DNA of 64,000 nt from Puniceicoccaceae bacterium 5H (GTDB taxonomy: Bacteria; Verrucomicrobiota; Verrucomicrobiia; Opitutales; Oceanipulchritudinaceae). The notes beneath the pieces are model-generated. The model was given only the letters and a program-made list of their open reading frames with translations. It ran no database searches and was not told the DNA's origin. Numbering within the stretch: position 1 is the first letter of the stretch; each line of letters opens with the position of its first letter. The position numbers were made by a program, and so were the translations under genes. The stretch spans positions 1-64,000 of the forward strand of contig WOUP01000006.1 in assembly GCA_009772895.1 (NCBI GenBank). The letters run 5' to 3'. Below, piece after piece: positions 54,401 through 59,057 of the stretch.

Positions 54401-55652
54401 TGTCGTTCGGGTCGATCAGCCAAGTACCCGCGTTACCGGCGGCGGCAGAGACGTCTGCTGTCGTGCCGATCTGGAAGCCTTCATAGCCGCTGGTCTCGAT
54501 AAAACCGCCGTCGCCACCCTGGGCACCGCCCTTGGCCGCCACGCTGGCATCGCTCCCGAGCAGGAGGCCCTTTTCGCCGATCGCGAGGATTTCGCCACCC
54601 TGCCCTTCATTCAAGGCGCTGGCGGTGGTTTCGCTGCCGTCGGTCAACGCGACGGTGTCGCTCGCATACAGGTTGATCTTGCCAGCGGTGCCGTTTTCGG
54701 CGTCGGCGCTGGCGCGGCCAAACTGGCCGACCAACTCACCGGTCATAGAAATATTGCCGCCCTGGGTCTGGCCCGAGGCATCCAGGGTGCCGGTATTGAC
54801 CACCTGGCCGGCGCCGCGGCCGGTCATTTCGATCGAGCCGCCCTTGCCGTCGAGCGAGGTCGCTTCGACGATACCGCCGTTGTTGACGACGGAAGACATG
54901 ATGTCGCGCGCCGCATCGCCGCTCATCACCACACGGCCGCCTTTGCTCTGGACCGTGCCGGTGTTGCTGACGGCCGCCTCGAGGGATTCGCCGTCCGGGC
55001 CGGTGACCGAGGACAGGACTTCGCCCGAGACCTCAAAGCTGACCAGGCCATCGCCCGAGAAGTCGACCGCATACTTGTCACCCGAGGCCAGGACCACGTC
55101 GCCGACGTTGGCTACGATGAGACCGGAGTTCTGGACGCCCGGCGCTACGAGGTGGATGAAGCCGTCTTCGCGCGCCTCCAGCTTGCCCTTGTTGACGACG
55201 TAGGAGAGCGCCGCGGTGTCATCGAGCTCAAACTGGAAGTTGTCGCCGAGAAAGTCTTCGTCGCGGATGCTCAGCGTCGTGGCGAGCAGGCCCCCGACGT
55301 CCACCGAAGCGTCCTTGCCAAAAAGGATGCCGGCGGAATTGAGGATAAAGATGCGTCCGTTGGCGGTCAGCTCACCGTAGATCTCGGTGGGGCCGCCGGC
55401 CGTGACGCGGTTCAGCGCCACGGAGGAGTTGCTGTTTTGCTGGAACTGGACGAGTTCGTCCGCCGCGATGTCGAAATCGTCCCAGTTGATGACCATCTTG
55501 TCGGTCAACTGGTTGATCGTCGTGGTGTTGCCCTCGGTGTTGATGGAGCCATCACCGTGAACGATGTCGCCCCCGGTGGCAGCAAACATACCGGAGGTGA
55601 TGCAGGCAAAGGAGCTGAGGCCTGCCAAAAGGTTGGTGCGAGCTTTGCTCAT
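36498..55652 (-). CDS. Giant two-partner-secretion exoprotein (filamentous-haemagglutinin-like, TpsA), 6384 aa
   Basis: 6384 aa. Signal peptide at 1-25 (LLAGLSSFACITSGMFAATG), then the TPS/haemagglutination-activity domain to about 250: INQLTDKMVINWDDFDI, QNSNSSVALNRVTAGGPTEI, and GRIFILNSAGILFG, where NSAG replaces the usual NPNG. The rest is a predicted right-handed beta-helix built of G-N/D-h-T-h-x-A repeats. Blocks: irregular helix to about 1660; an alpha-helical, Ala/Gln/Asn-rich insert at about 1670-1880; 13 tandem copies of a 227-residue unit at about 2363-5309 plus a diverged copy before them; a 23-25-residue-period array to about 5800 including a 105-residue near-perfect duplication; a C-terminal cap ending NAFQFDADSGYWTLSFGDVE. 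No barrel or sorting anchor. It starts 12 bp after the translocator gene. Large adhesin role is inferred from family; the frame is intact throughout, which argues for selection. Confidence 0.92.
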   Translation of the reverse strand: MSKARTNLLAGLSSFACITSGMFAATGGDIVHGDGSINTEGNTTTINQLTDKMVINWDDFDIAADELVQFQQNSNSSVALNRVTAGGPTEIYGELTANGRIFILNSAGILFGKDASVDVGGLLATTLSIRDEDFLGDNFQFELDDTAALSYVVNKGKLEAREDGFIHLVAPGVQNSGLIVANVGDVVLASGDKYAVDFSGDGLVSFEVSGEVLSSVTGPDGESLEAAVSNTGTVQSKGGRVVMSGDAARDIMSSVVNNGGIVEATSLDGKGGSIEMTGRGAGQVVNTGTLDASGQTQGGNISMTGELVGQFGRASADAENGTAGKINLYASDTVALTDGSETTASALNEGQGGEILAIGEKGLLLGSDASVAAKGGAQGGDGGFIETSGYEGFQIGTTADVSAAAGNAGTWLIDPNDIEIVAGNGATRINAANPFASTADNAQLGVDLILTALNSGNVSITTQDQVGSGERGDITLSTDLLYGNSADRTLTLNAANDVIINNSIQATGGKLSVTLNANSGASASGSGMVEINGSITTNGGNFNATGIDFTSTTGGGIQTNGGSATIGNTGDVTLGGTLNAGAGQISVSNSANLAINSSLTSIGLVDLYSFGDITANADGSVTATTVNLTTQANGGVRGGSIGANGAAIKIAATGTVSATADDGDVYLQSTGPSLKLGNVYARNAGLVATEVGGTIANQNRTIDISAQGDVTLTGQVAASDVVTIDTTGAIIESTSGVDFVATTLNLSGTAIGTSGNALETSVGTLNATATTGGVFAKETDTLTTGDISAQGNVGLTTDSNGIALGGTTGIDSEGSVTLTSAGAITDANGNANNIDAKTVTLTAQQGIGAGDALELSNVSSKLKATADNGDIALSHTGDLTLGEVIAKDAGTVPLEIEGEIENPTHNVTIDSTGKVTLTAGVTASDTVTLHTAGEIVEDTAGVDFTATTLDLSASSIGTSENPLETFIANLNAVTTNGSLWVTEADRVRTGNISVTGGDFGLTTNLNGIQLGGSGIVSDGSVEITADTDITDDNGSATNIDAGTVVLDAGGHIGGADSLELANTTDLKATTDGEIGDIGITDTGSLTKLEAWTEDNAVSITHAGGAFNFDGTTKRLTLTSTGTPLESLIFENSAGNIEVAGLDLTGGDVSLGADGAITQSGTNAIIADSIEMAGTSLGAAGNAIRTDAAHLDATGTAGSVYLRNAQSLTLSAAAIGDGHDLEVVNSGDLTVELASGGNAVDLTANGGSILDGNPGMSSVVATAGAKLTATGGSIGTSSQSLGTAITGDLEASSSADGVYLQNAGSLDSASITATGGDIKLENTGNVGLGSLDADGNVTLDVLGDVTDAADDDSGTPSIDIKGQDLTVNATSFGADTDHKIETDVSGEARITTLNGGIYLKQLNAGQVLDLVTANAGGSGSDIEVTANGTINLGKITAQADRVVLISEDGQITDAHTTSGEAAVTAKELLLDAADGVTGSNGGDIILNVSVLSASGGSGDVAASNQGPVFLFSSTLSGKGNVSIAATDIIIVDSSVAANANNGALLSQSAGSVVTVGSGGLNLKATGGDIVFLNQNDTLATTGSGDINLTAQLGTDNLGVSSGGHIIAGNLKTAGGDIKLEADRDVTIGKLDAVYGGGDVSIIVPNGIIIDGNGTAENLIGNKVSIVVQKQDTVENTLRQTLAIADFSGKTSDVNTSNLVLTIENNNLAAETNQAAVAASNYQSKLSNYNSKNRTAVRENTTLSIYQTMSNTLATAVKVAQLAKNVIAIPSGGAQAIPLSGDGGAETGDAIAEVALGVADLALDSYDRYVLGPQATKAENASNALATAEAELTAATLDNQAAVSELNSARDDQQVAQESFNTALLMQAASAKLLQQSYAVLATDNPVGTSTQPLGVSASRVDVSTLGQLDTYVSLESKGANPLGLGDISTIGTSDIDVTALNDIIVKGQVGNSSTQDVRLTSSNGEIDGTANTTDDTVIAENLTLKAATGIGTDSSINTKVDNIAAQNTTGDVSVINTNTTNALTIADLNGVNGVSSDGDIDITTSGDLRLSHVIKDTNLATDHTITLVSGGSIIDTQGGDTTNLNAAGVALTADTGIASTDNFLEIEAQNLEATSATGGLYVVDNTGSLNLGSVNPTAGNALSGVSTTTSGDAIVIVKDGSLTTSEASNVIDDIRLESREAAEGTIANIGLNGSVTSQKGNVSLISTDSISQGVNGDVFTQEEGKTIDLKASDAISMVNGALTQSNNGVIRYEAGSGNITVGEIATGAAGTTTGKVGLFAGGNILDLAGDNATDITSQDLILQAGGSIGQGTNHLDTQVANLSAQATNGAAFITEADDLTVTNLTTQVNRVQVDGSLVPTTVDTQEDLSTAGDLVVSTGDGSLTVNGGTDASGVSAGDDLRLSAGETAEVTTADLTLNADVRAAGNISLQAADDVTQNADGDLSTTTDGKTIDVAADHAITMVDGALTQSVNGAIRYEATTGDITLGELKTGEAGTTTGKVGVFATNGSILDRADDTSAEDITAQDLILNAGTAIGESDNHLDTQVDVISTASGTGSTFVTEADSVTVDDLGMSINRVQLDGSLVNVSNGQEDLTSGADLVLNTVDGSITVNGGTDAAGIVATDDLLLNAGETDETTDADITLNATVTSTAGNVSIVSEDSITQNVHGDVFATAADKAIDLKADDAITMVDGALSQAANGNIRYEAGTGDITLGELQAFDTIGVFATDGSILDLATDTSTQDLTAQNLILDAGTAIGEPTNHLETQVDVISTASGTGSTFITEADGVTVDDLSMSVDRVQLDGSLVEVDDAQEDLTSGADLVLRTVDGSITVNGGADIAGIEAAEDILLVANESSEVTDADITLNASVTSTGGNISMRSYDDVTQNADGDIFAQGEGKSIYVGAYDNIAMVDDALTQSTNGTIVYSAYMGNVTLGELKTGEAGTTTGQVWVEAGNDILDLAVDSSVRDITAHDLVLDAGRGIGEPTNHIDTQVEVISTASGTGSTFITEADDITVDALSMSINGVQTDGTTQVQSDDQEDLSSGADLVLQTLDGSITVNGGSDDAGILATDDILLSAGETDEATTANVKADATITSTDGNVSLIAKDSVEQTAKGDVFTQTDGQTIDVKAADAITMQDGALTQSVNGAIRYEATTGDITLGELKTGDAGLTTGKVGVFATAGSILDRADDTSAQDITARDLILNAGTDIGQGNDHLDTQVEVVTTDSGTGSTFIDEADALTVNDLSMSIDRVQSDGSLVNVDNTQEDLTAGTDIVVRTLDGSLVVNGGTDDAGIEAGEDILLESGESVEATNANQTLNATVTSTGGNISLVTQDSITQNVHGDIFNQHDGGSIDLKADHAISMVDGALTQSTNGEIRYEATTGDITLGELKTGDAGTTTGKVGVFATAGDILDLALDSSAQDITAHDLILSAGSDIAQATNHLETQVDVISTDSGTGSTFITEADSVTVDDLSMSVDRVQRDGSVEAVANAQEDLTSGADLVLQTVDGSITVNGGTDDEGVVATDDILLSAGETAEGTISNVKTDATVTSTAGNVSMIAKDSVEQTATGDVFTQTDGKTIDVKADDAITMQDGALTQSVNGAIRYEATTGDITLGELKTGDANVTTGKVGVFATAGSILDRADDTSVQDITAHDLILNAGTAIGEGDNHLDTQVEIITTASGTGSTFVTEADDVTVDDLSMTIDRVQADGSLVTTAPDVQEDLRSGADLVLQTSEGNLVVNGGTDSTGVVATDDILLRAGESTEVTGADLTVNATVTSTDGNATLLADDSITQNVDGDVYTLADGKTIDVQASDAISMVNGALTESNNGAIRYEATTGDITLGELKTGDAGTTTGKVGVFATQGSILDLAVDSSAQDITAEDLILSAGSDIAQATNHLETQVEVISTHSGTGSTFITEADSVTVDDLSMSVDRVNTDGTTRVISNTQEDLSSGADLVLNTVDGSITVNGGTDDAGVVATDDILLNAGETAEITDADLTVNATVTSTAGNVSVISQDSIEQTATGDVFTQTDGKTIDVKADDAITMQDGALTQSTNGAIRYEATTGDITLGELKTGDAGVTTGKVGVFATNGSILDRADDTSAEDITAQDLILSAGTAIGEPTNHLDTQVEVISTHSGTGSTFITEADGVTVDDLSMSIDRVQLDGGLVNVANGQEDLTSGADLVLNTVDGSITVNGGTDAAGIVATDDILLNAGETDEVTDADITLNATVTSTAGNISIVSDDSITQNVDGDVFAEADGKTIDVKADDAIRMVDGALTQSTNGAIRYEATTGDITLGELKTGDANVTTGKVGVFATNGSILDRADDTSAEDITAHDLILSAGTAIGQANNHLDTQVEVVTTDSGTGSTFITEADGVTVDDLSMSIDRVQLDGSVEAVSNTQEDLTSGADLVLNTVDGSITVNGGTDAAGIVATDDILLNAGETDEVTDADITLNATVTSTAGNISIISKDSITQNVDGDVFAEADGKTIDVKADDAITMVDGALTQSTNGAIRYEATTGDITLGELKTGDANVTTGKVGVFATQGSILDRADDTSAEDITAQDLILSAGTAIGEPTNHLDTQVEVISTHSGTGSTFITEADGVTVDDLSMSIDRVQLDGSVEAVSNTQEDLTSGADLVLNTVNGSLYVNGGTDNTGVVATDDILLNAGETAEATNANLTVNATVTSTDGNVSIASNDSIEQTSTGDVFTEAEGKTIDVKADDAITMNNGALTQSTNGAIRYEATTGDITLGELKTGDANVTTGKVGVFATEGSILDLAADSSAQDITAHDLILSAGTAIGQANNHVDTQVEVISTHSGTGSTFVTEADSVTVDDLSMTVDRVQLDGSLVTTAADVQEDLTSGADLVLSTVNGSLYVNGGTDNAGVVATDDILLNAGETTEATNANLTVNATVTSTDGNVSIASNDSITQTSTGDVFTEAEGKTIDVKADDAITMNNGALTESTNGAIRYEATTGDITVGELKTGDAGTTTGKVGVFATEGSILDLAVDSSTQDITAQDLILNAGTAIAEANNHLETQVEVVTTGSGTGSTFITEADSVTVDDLSMTVDRVQQDGSLEAVANTQEDLTSGADLVLNTVDGSLTVDGGTDDRGVVATDDILLSAGELAEGTSADLKVNAAVTSTSGNVSLTSVDSIEQTATGDVSTETDGKTIDVLAQQGDIVMADGAVTESVDGAIRYEARDGDITLGQIRTGDAGTTTGKVALIANDGSVLDRADDTSVVDVVAGGLIVQAGDQIGTETNSVETNVDTLAAAAGTNAYLTELDGVTVDDLSLTVDRVNTDGSVTTTTADALEDLTAGNDLVLRVSAGDLTVNGGTDTAGIYAGNNLKLDVDQGDLTLNGTSEVLGDALVNADRGDLTVNAAIDTTGDATLNATQGNLTTNAVVTTGGNAELNAAAGDLTVNDDVVTTGNLEVNADLGDIVTNGQLTTEGNARVNAGAGNLTVNGDVDTTGNLEVNAGQGDLLVEGDVVTGGNTLVTAGEGTLTTNGTIDTTGNAEINAGLGNVAVNGDVTTGGDLDVLAGAGNLTVNGNVDTEGETLVKADAGNLTVNGDVDTTGNLEVNAGQGDLLVEGDVVTGGNTSVTAGEGTLTTNGTIDTTGNAEINAGLGNVAVNGDVTTGGDLNVLAGAGNLTVNGNVDTEGETLVKADAGDVTTTGRMLSQGNLEINALKGDVRVAGPYQSSEQDLKVLAGEGDITIDGDMFAVGQLTLKADAGDITTNAEIGSYGLALLEAEGNLTTNGQVNSGGDIQMRTHSGDLTVNAAVSTDFATHLSSDTGNIVTNASVYGSAGLDLSAGTGDITLNATAGSGQTDINVTAGGNITQTAAGDIHASAAGKAINVTAGGDITMADGATAMTDNGVIDYSAGGNVVLGGLDAGTSNVNVTATAGAITDGGDTDLEVVASELNLTAGAGVAPDSNALETSLDRLSANVANGNLSVNEADALTLDGITMGSGDLNVSVADGSITLGTVTTDGDATLTAAAGSIFDDNVNSTLLTADTANLVARDGIGTEGALETRAIDTQVNTLNATVTGAGEIYINEVDGMTVGAVETLDGDINLVTQSGDMTVDAITAGGEDDTVTLVAETGSVLGGAEGANVNATNLAVSAGNGVGNDTNVLDLNVDNFVADGGNGGVHVSSQNPDGLNIGGVTPGMGLEDIEGVSTDGGDISIQADTQVTVAETIRNENGGNIRLDTDGDIQQDTDILGSGEVILNAGGSITMANDTTTSNTDGDIVLRAGNEVELSSVVGTIDSTITIISPTLSTQEGAHLYAGEVDVYSVIDPIELLEVFDDQIPIIRHNDRIIGGVVVQNAVFNAEAVAFQDSETQFASSEPAYSTVASNFLNAGLWEINAFQFDADSGYWTLSFGDVE
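38656..39285 (-). repeat. Near-perfect 315-bp tandem duplication within exoprotein gene
   Basis: Two head-to-tail copies, about 38656-38970 and 38971-39285, differ at only a handful of positions (for example TTGACC against TTAACC near the start). Each encodes 105 residues made of about four shorter units with the pattern G-(N/D)-L-x-V-N/E-G-x-V-x-T-x-G-(N/E)-x-x-V-x-A. It is part of a longer short-period array from about 38.3 to 39.7 kb. Confidence 0.85.
39728..48565 (-). repeat. 13 tandem ~680-bp repeats in exoprotein gene
   Basis: Each unit encodes about 227 residues beginning QEDLTSGADLVLNTVDGS and containing GAIRYEATTGDITLGELKTG, GSILDRADDTSAEDITAQDL and TGSTFITEADGVTVDDLSM. Counting the QEDL block gives 13 copies between 48565 and 39728, mean spacing about 680 bp, with a more diverged copy upstream (to about 49.2 kb) and a partial one (LEDLTAGNDLVLRV) downstream. 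Some neighbours are nearly identical (the two copies covering about 41.8-43.1 kb), others differ mostly at loop positions. The long antisense open frames seen over this stretch are a by-product of this periodicity. Confidence 0.9.
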
Positions 55653-55664
55653 GAGAAAAACAGG

Positions 55665-56768
55665 TTAGAAAGTGAAACGACCTTGCAGGTAAAGTGAGAC
55701 GTCATCTTCGGCTTCCTCGCCGAAGGGCACCGCCACATCCGCGCGGATGCTGGCATGTTCGCCAATGGCCACCCGGGTGCCGACCCCCGCGCCGCCGATG
55801 GAATAACTGTCCGCCTGGTGCTGGAGCGGATTCTTCAAATAGACCGCGCCCTGATCCACAAAAGCCACCAACTGGTAATCGTTGGTGCTCTTGAAGACAG
55901 TGTAACGCGACTCGAGGTTTGCGGTGTAGCCGTGGTCGCCCAGGTGGATGCCCTGTGGGAAGCCACGCACCGAGTTGGCGCCGCCGATGGACCACTCTTC
56001 CGAGGCCACCAGCGTGTTGGCCGCGATCTGGCCGGAGAACCGGGCGATCAGATACATGCGGTCGTTGATGCGCTGGAGGCGGGCGACGTCGAAGCTGAGC
56101 TTGGTAAAGACGTTGTCGGCCCTCGCATCGCCGCGGCTGGAGTCGGTCGAATCGCTTTCCATGCCGCCGAGTACCTCACCGAGACCCTGGTGGATCTTGG
56201 CCGAGGCCATCGTGCGCCCGCTCGAGTCCTTGTCGTCAAAGGAAAGGCCGAGCTGCAGCTTGCGGATGTTGTCCTCGAAAATCGTCTGACCGGCGGCGTC
56301 CTGTTGTGAGTCGAGCCAGCTGAACCAGCCGTCGACCATCAGCGAGCGCTCGGTCGTCTTGAAGATGGGGTAGCTGGCCCCGACGCCGAAGGAAAAGTTC
56401 TCCCCCTCCGAGCCGAGGAACGCAAACTCCTCCCCGATCTCGTAGCGACCGGCGGAGACGTAGCCGTTCAGCGCCAGGCCGTTGTAGCCGACCGGGCGAC
56501 TGTAGTGGCCCGTGCCGTAAAGGGTTTCGTTGGCGTCGAAGGCAGAGACGACTGCCACGCCGAGTTCGTCGCCGCGCCCGCTGAAGTTCGGGAGGGTGAC
56601 GCTGGGGATGAAACGGTATTCGCCCGTATTTTCGGTGCCGAAGTTATTCAGCTCGAGTTCCGAAATGACCCGCTTGTCTTCCTTGACGTTGACCACGAGG
56701 TCTGTGCCGCCGACCTGCGTGCCGGGCTGCAACGTCGCCTTGAAGCTGAGGCCCGAGAGGTCGTTCAT
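55665..56768 (-). CDS. C-terminal barrel part of frameshifted TPS translocator (TpsB/ShlB/FhaC family)
   Basis: This is the second part of one gene; the first part is at 56644-57369. The apparent ATG (56768) is internal. Translating with one G removed from the run at 56823-56830 joins the two parts as GYLGG-LPQGQALRLDPVANALYGMNDL, giving a 567-aa protein, the normal TpsB length. This part carries the end of the second POTRA region (LVVNVKEDKRVISELELNNFG) and the 16-strand barrel, with the family's conserved barrel-lining motif SVRGFPQG and a terminal Phe (LQGRFTF). TpsB proteins recognise the TPS domain of the exoprotein and export it across the outer membrane. Downstream, the exoprotein gene begins 12 bp later. 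Confidence 0.85.
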   Translation of the reverse strand: MNDLSGLSFKATLQPGTQVGGTDLVVNVKEDKRVISELELNNFGTENTGEYRFIPSVTLPNFSGRGDELGVAVVSAFDANETLYGTGHYSRPVGYNGLALNGYVSAGRYEIGEEFAFLGSEGENFSFGVGASYPIFKTTERSLMVDGWFSWLDSQQDAAGQTIFEDNIRKLQLGLSFDDKDSSGRTMASAKIHQGLGEVLGGMESDSTDSSRGDARADNVFTKLSFDVARLQRINDRMYLIARFSGQIAANTLVASEEWSIGGANSVRGFPQGIHLGDHGYTANLESRYTVFKSTNDYQLVAFVDQGAVYLKNPLQHQADSYSIGGAGVGTRVAIGEHASIRADVAVPFGEEAEDDVSLYLQGRFTF

Positions 56769-57369
56769 CCCGTAGAGGGCATTGGCAACCGGGTCCAGGC
56801 GCAGGGCCTGGCCTTGGGGCAGCCCCCCCCAGATAGCCCATCACGTGGTCGGTCGAAAAACGTCGATTGCCCTGCACGACGATCTTGCCGAGCGTGCCTT
56901 CGAGTACCTGCATGCGCACGACGCCGTCCTGGGCCGGCACATCCTGCTGCGGGATCATCACCTTCGTCAGGGCAAAACCGCGCTCGTGGTAGTAGGCTTC
57001 GATTTGCTGCGCGACCTGGCGCAATTCCGGCAGGCTCATCTCGCGCCCCACAGCGGGCAGCACGGAGCTCAGCTCCGCATCGGTAAACTCGGTGTTGCCG
57101 TTCAGCTCGATCTGGCGGATGAACACCGTAGAGGCGTTGTCACTGCTCAATTCGGCCGGCTGTTCTTGATCCACCGAAACTTCAGGAGGTGTTTCGCGAG
57201 CGGCTTCTTCCGCCTGGCGCAGGCGTTCAGCTTGTTCGCGCGAAGGAGGTCCCATCTGGGCCGATGCTTGATTCACAGCTATGACCGAGCCCGTAAATGC
57301 AAACAACAAAACGTTAGCCAGCTTCATGGTCAGACGACTTTGAGAGATAGCGGGAGGTAAAAATTTCAT
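56644..57369 (-). CDS. N-terminal POTRA part of frameshifted TPS translocator (TpsB)
   Basis: First part of the interrupted translocator gene. The frame is genuine from 57369 (or ATG 57327, which starts the core signal peptide MKLANVLLFAFTGSVIAVNQ) to about 56831; the rest, to 56644, is out-of-frame junk. After the signal comes a Gln/Glu-rich helix (REQAERLRQAEEAARETPPE), which in FhaC-type proteins plugs the barrel pore, then a POTRA_2/ShlB-type domain: VFIRQIELNGNTEFTDAEL, LRQVAQQIEAYYHERGFALT, VVRMQVLEGTLGKIVVQGNR. The reading breaks at the C8 run (56823-56830), where seven bases would keep frame. No strong ribosome-binding site distinguishes the two start choices. Confidence 0.83.
   Translation of the reverse strand: MKFLPPAISQSRLTMKLANVLLFAFTGSVIAVNQASAQMGPPSREQAERLRQAEEAARETPPEVSVDQEQPAELSSDNASTVFIRQIELNGNTEFTDAELSSVLPAVGREMSLPELRQVAQQIEAYYHERGFALTKVMIPQQDVPAQDGVVRMQVLEGTLGKIVVQGNRRFSTDHVMGYLGGAAPRPGPAPGPGCQCPLRDERPLGPQLQGDVAARHAGRRHRPRGQRQGRQAGHFGTRAE
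56823..56830 (-). repeat. Homopolymeric C8 tract (G8 on coding strand) at the tpsB frameshift
   Basis: Eight consecutive C on the plus strand. The codons around it read CTG GGG GGG CTG if seven G are present and continue into the barrel part; with the eight present the frame shifts by one and ends at 56644. Confidence 0.9.
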
Positions 57370-57689
57370 TAGAGAAAGACGGAGTACCTGACGCAGCGGC
57401 CTGCAGCCGCAGGATGCTTAGGCAATTAGTGTCGGAATCTTGATCCGAAACTTTACTAATGACAACGTTTTTCAGGGGTTAAACCCTACCGTTTATTTAA
57501 TCCCTAATACCCTGCCACTCCGTCGCTGAATACCAAGCTCACGATGATAGCACTGCTCATGCGCCGTAGGGGTATGCCGCAAGCGTCTTACTGCCAGCAT
57601 CTTTCACGTCGGACAAACCATCGGATCGCGCGTTAAGCCGCGGAATGATGCCTATTAGAGATCCTGGTTAATCAAGCCGAAAAAACCGT
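57370..57689. other. Intergenic region upstream of TPS locus
   Basis: About 320 bp without a supported gene; it carries the promoter of the translocator/exoprotein operon (minus strand) and the 3' side of the TPR gene. A weak minus-strand promoter candidate is TTGTCA (57465-57460) with CAAGAT 17 bp on (57442-57437); only the -35 is good. Other structure: imperfect palindrome GGGTT-A-AACCC at 57476-57486 and a leader hairpin GCGGC-CTGCA-GCCGC near 57396-57410. The DNA is more AT-rich than its flanks. No strong terminator for the TPR gene was found; a T6 run near 57675 follows only a 3-bp stem. Confidence 0.45.
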
Positions 57690-59057
57690 TTATCTGGCGG
57701 AACGATCCACCGCTTCCGCCACCGCCTGGACCTGATCGAGATAGCGAGCGACGCGTGGCTCCTGCCTCAACTCCCATGCCTGCCGCAACAAATCGACGGC
57801 CTTTGCATAACGTTCTTTTACCACGAGATACTGTGCATGTTGCAAGAGGGCATCATAACGGGATGCGTCCAGCCGTTCGGCCTGCTTCAATCGCTCCATG
57901 GCCAAAACCGGTTCGCCTTGCTGCCACAGACACGCCGCCAGCTCGAGCAAGGCCTCGCCGTCGGTCCCATCGAGGTCGACGAGACGGCGCCACGTTTCGG
58001 TTGCTTCATCCACCTTGCCCTGTCGGCGCAGCAGCTTGGCCCTCAGGCCGAGCACCTGCAACTGTTGTGAGTGGCTCATGTCCCGGGTTCGCCCCTCCAG
58101 CAGACCTACCAGACGCTCCGCCTGTTCGAGACGATCCTGACGCAAGAGCAACTCTACCATGCGCAGGGCCGGGTCGAGAGCCCTTGCCGTCTGCCCCTGC
58201 TCCACCGCCTCGCGATAGAGATCCGCCGCTCTCCCGAACATCTGCGCGTTGTAATAAATATCCCCCAGCAAGGTGAGGGAATGCGTATCCAACCCGGTGT
58301 AGAGACGCCCGGCCTCGAGTGCCTTGGCCGCGTCGACGGGTTCTTCCAGCGCCAGGTGAGCTTGAGCCAGTAAACGCCACAACTGCGCGTTCTCCGGCCA
58401 ACGGTCCACCAGCGACTCGACTAACGCAATGGCCGCCCGATAGTCCCTTTGGTCGTTGAGGGCCTGGGCCAGGCCGATTTGCCAATCCAGCGCCTCCGTA
58501 TCCATTAAATGCGCCTGGCGGTAAGCGGCTTCGGCCCCGACTGCGTCTCCAGACTTCAGCAGGCTGTAGCCGAGGGCGCCATACACCCTGCCCTCCCGCG
58601 CGCCCAGCTCGATGGCTTTGCCGAGGTGCGCGACCGCAGCAGCGTAATGACCCCGCTGGGCCTCGAGCAGACCAAGATTTTCCTGTGCCCGTCGAAAGCT
58701 TGGGAAACGCTCGAGGGCCGCCTCGTATTGCGCCGCCGCAGCCTCCAGCTCTCCCTGCTGAAAATACAGGTTGGCCAGCACGAGGTTGAGCGCAGCCCCG
58801 CCCCCGTCTTCCAGCGCCGCCTGCAAAAAGCCGATGGCCTGGTGCTCGTCCGTCTCCAGCAACTCGAGCGCTCGCCTCAAATCACGCTGATCCTGCGGCG
58901 ACACCTCCGGCTCGACATCTGGCAACACCCGGTAGCTGCCCAGGAAGCCTGCCCGCCAATCCGGATCGTGCAGCATCCGTTCAGGCAGCGCCGACGCCGC
59001 CCCCGCGGCCAGCCAGGGCGTCAAGAGCAGGAGCAATGAGAAGGGCAGCAACTTCAT
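57690..59057 (-). CDS. Secreted/periplasmic TPR-repeat protein of the TonB cluster
   Basis: 455 aa. Signal peptide MKLLPFSLLLLLTPWLAAGA, then about nine tetratricopeptide repeats from residue 60 onward, for example ALNLVLANLYFQQGELEAAA, AQENLGLLEAQRGHYAAAVA and RVYGALGYSLLKSGDAVGAE. TPR solenoids scaffold protein-protein contacts. The ATG overlaps the tonB stop (ATGA at 59054-59057), so the protein is made with TonB. Similar TPR genes close TonB2-type clusters in Vibrio, Shewanella and relatives, where they are thought to help TonB-dependent uptake. It is the last gene of the operon; its exact role is inferred. Confidence 0.87.
   Translation of the reverse strand: MKLLPFSLLLLLTPWLAAGAASALPERMLHDPDWRAGFLGSYRVLPDVEPEVSPQDQRDLRRALELLETDEHQAIGFLQAALEDGGGAALNLVLANLYFQQGELEAAAAQYEAALERFPSFRRAQENLGLLEAQRGHYAAAVAHLGKAIELGAREGRVYGALGYSLLKSGDAVGAEAAYRQAHLMDTEALDWQIGLAQALNDQRDYRAAIALVESLVDRWPENAQLWRLLAQAHLALEEPVDAAKALEAGRLYTGLDTHSLTLLGDIYYNAQMFGRAADLYREAVEQGQTARALDPALRMVELLLRQDRLEQAERLVGLLEGRTRDMSHSQQLQVLGLRAKLLRRQGKVDEATETWRRLVDLDGTDGEALLELAACLWQQGEPVLAMERLKQAERLDASRYDALLQHAQYLVVKERYAKAVDLLRQAWELRQEPRVARYLDQVQAVAEAVDRSAR

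Noticed and set aside
51522-55697. 1391-codon plus-strand open frame
   Set aside because: Antisense to the N-terminal third of the exoprotein, including its TPS domain; composition is that of a GC-rich shadow frame.
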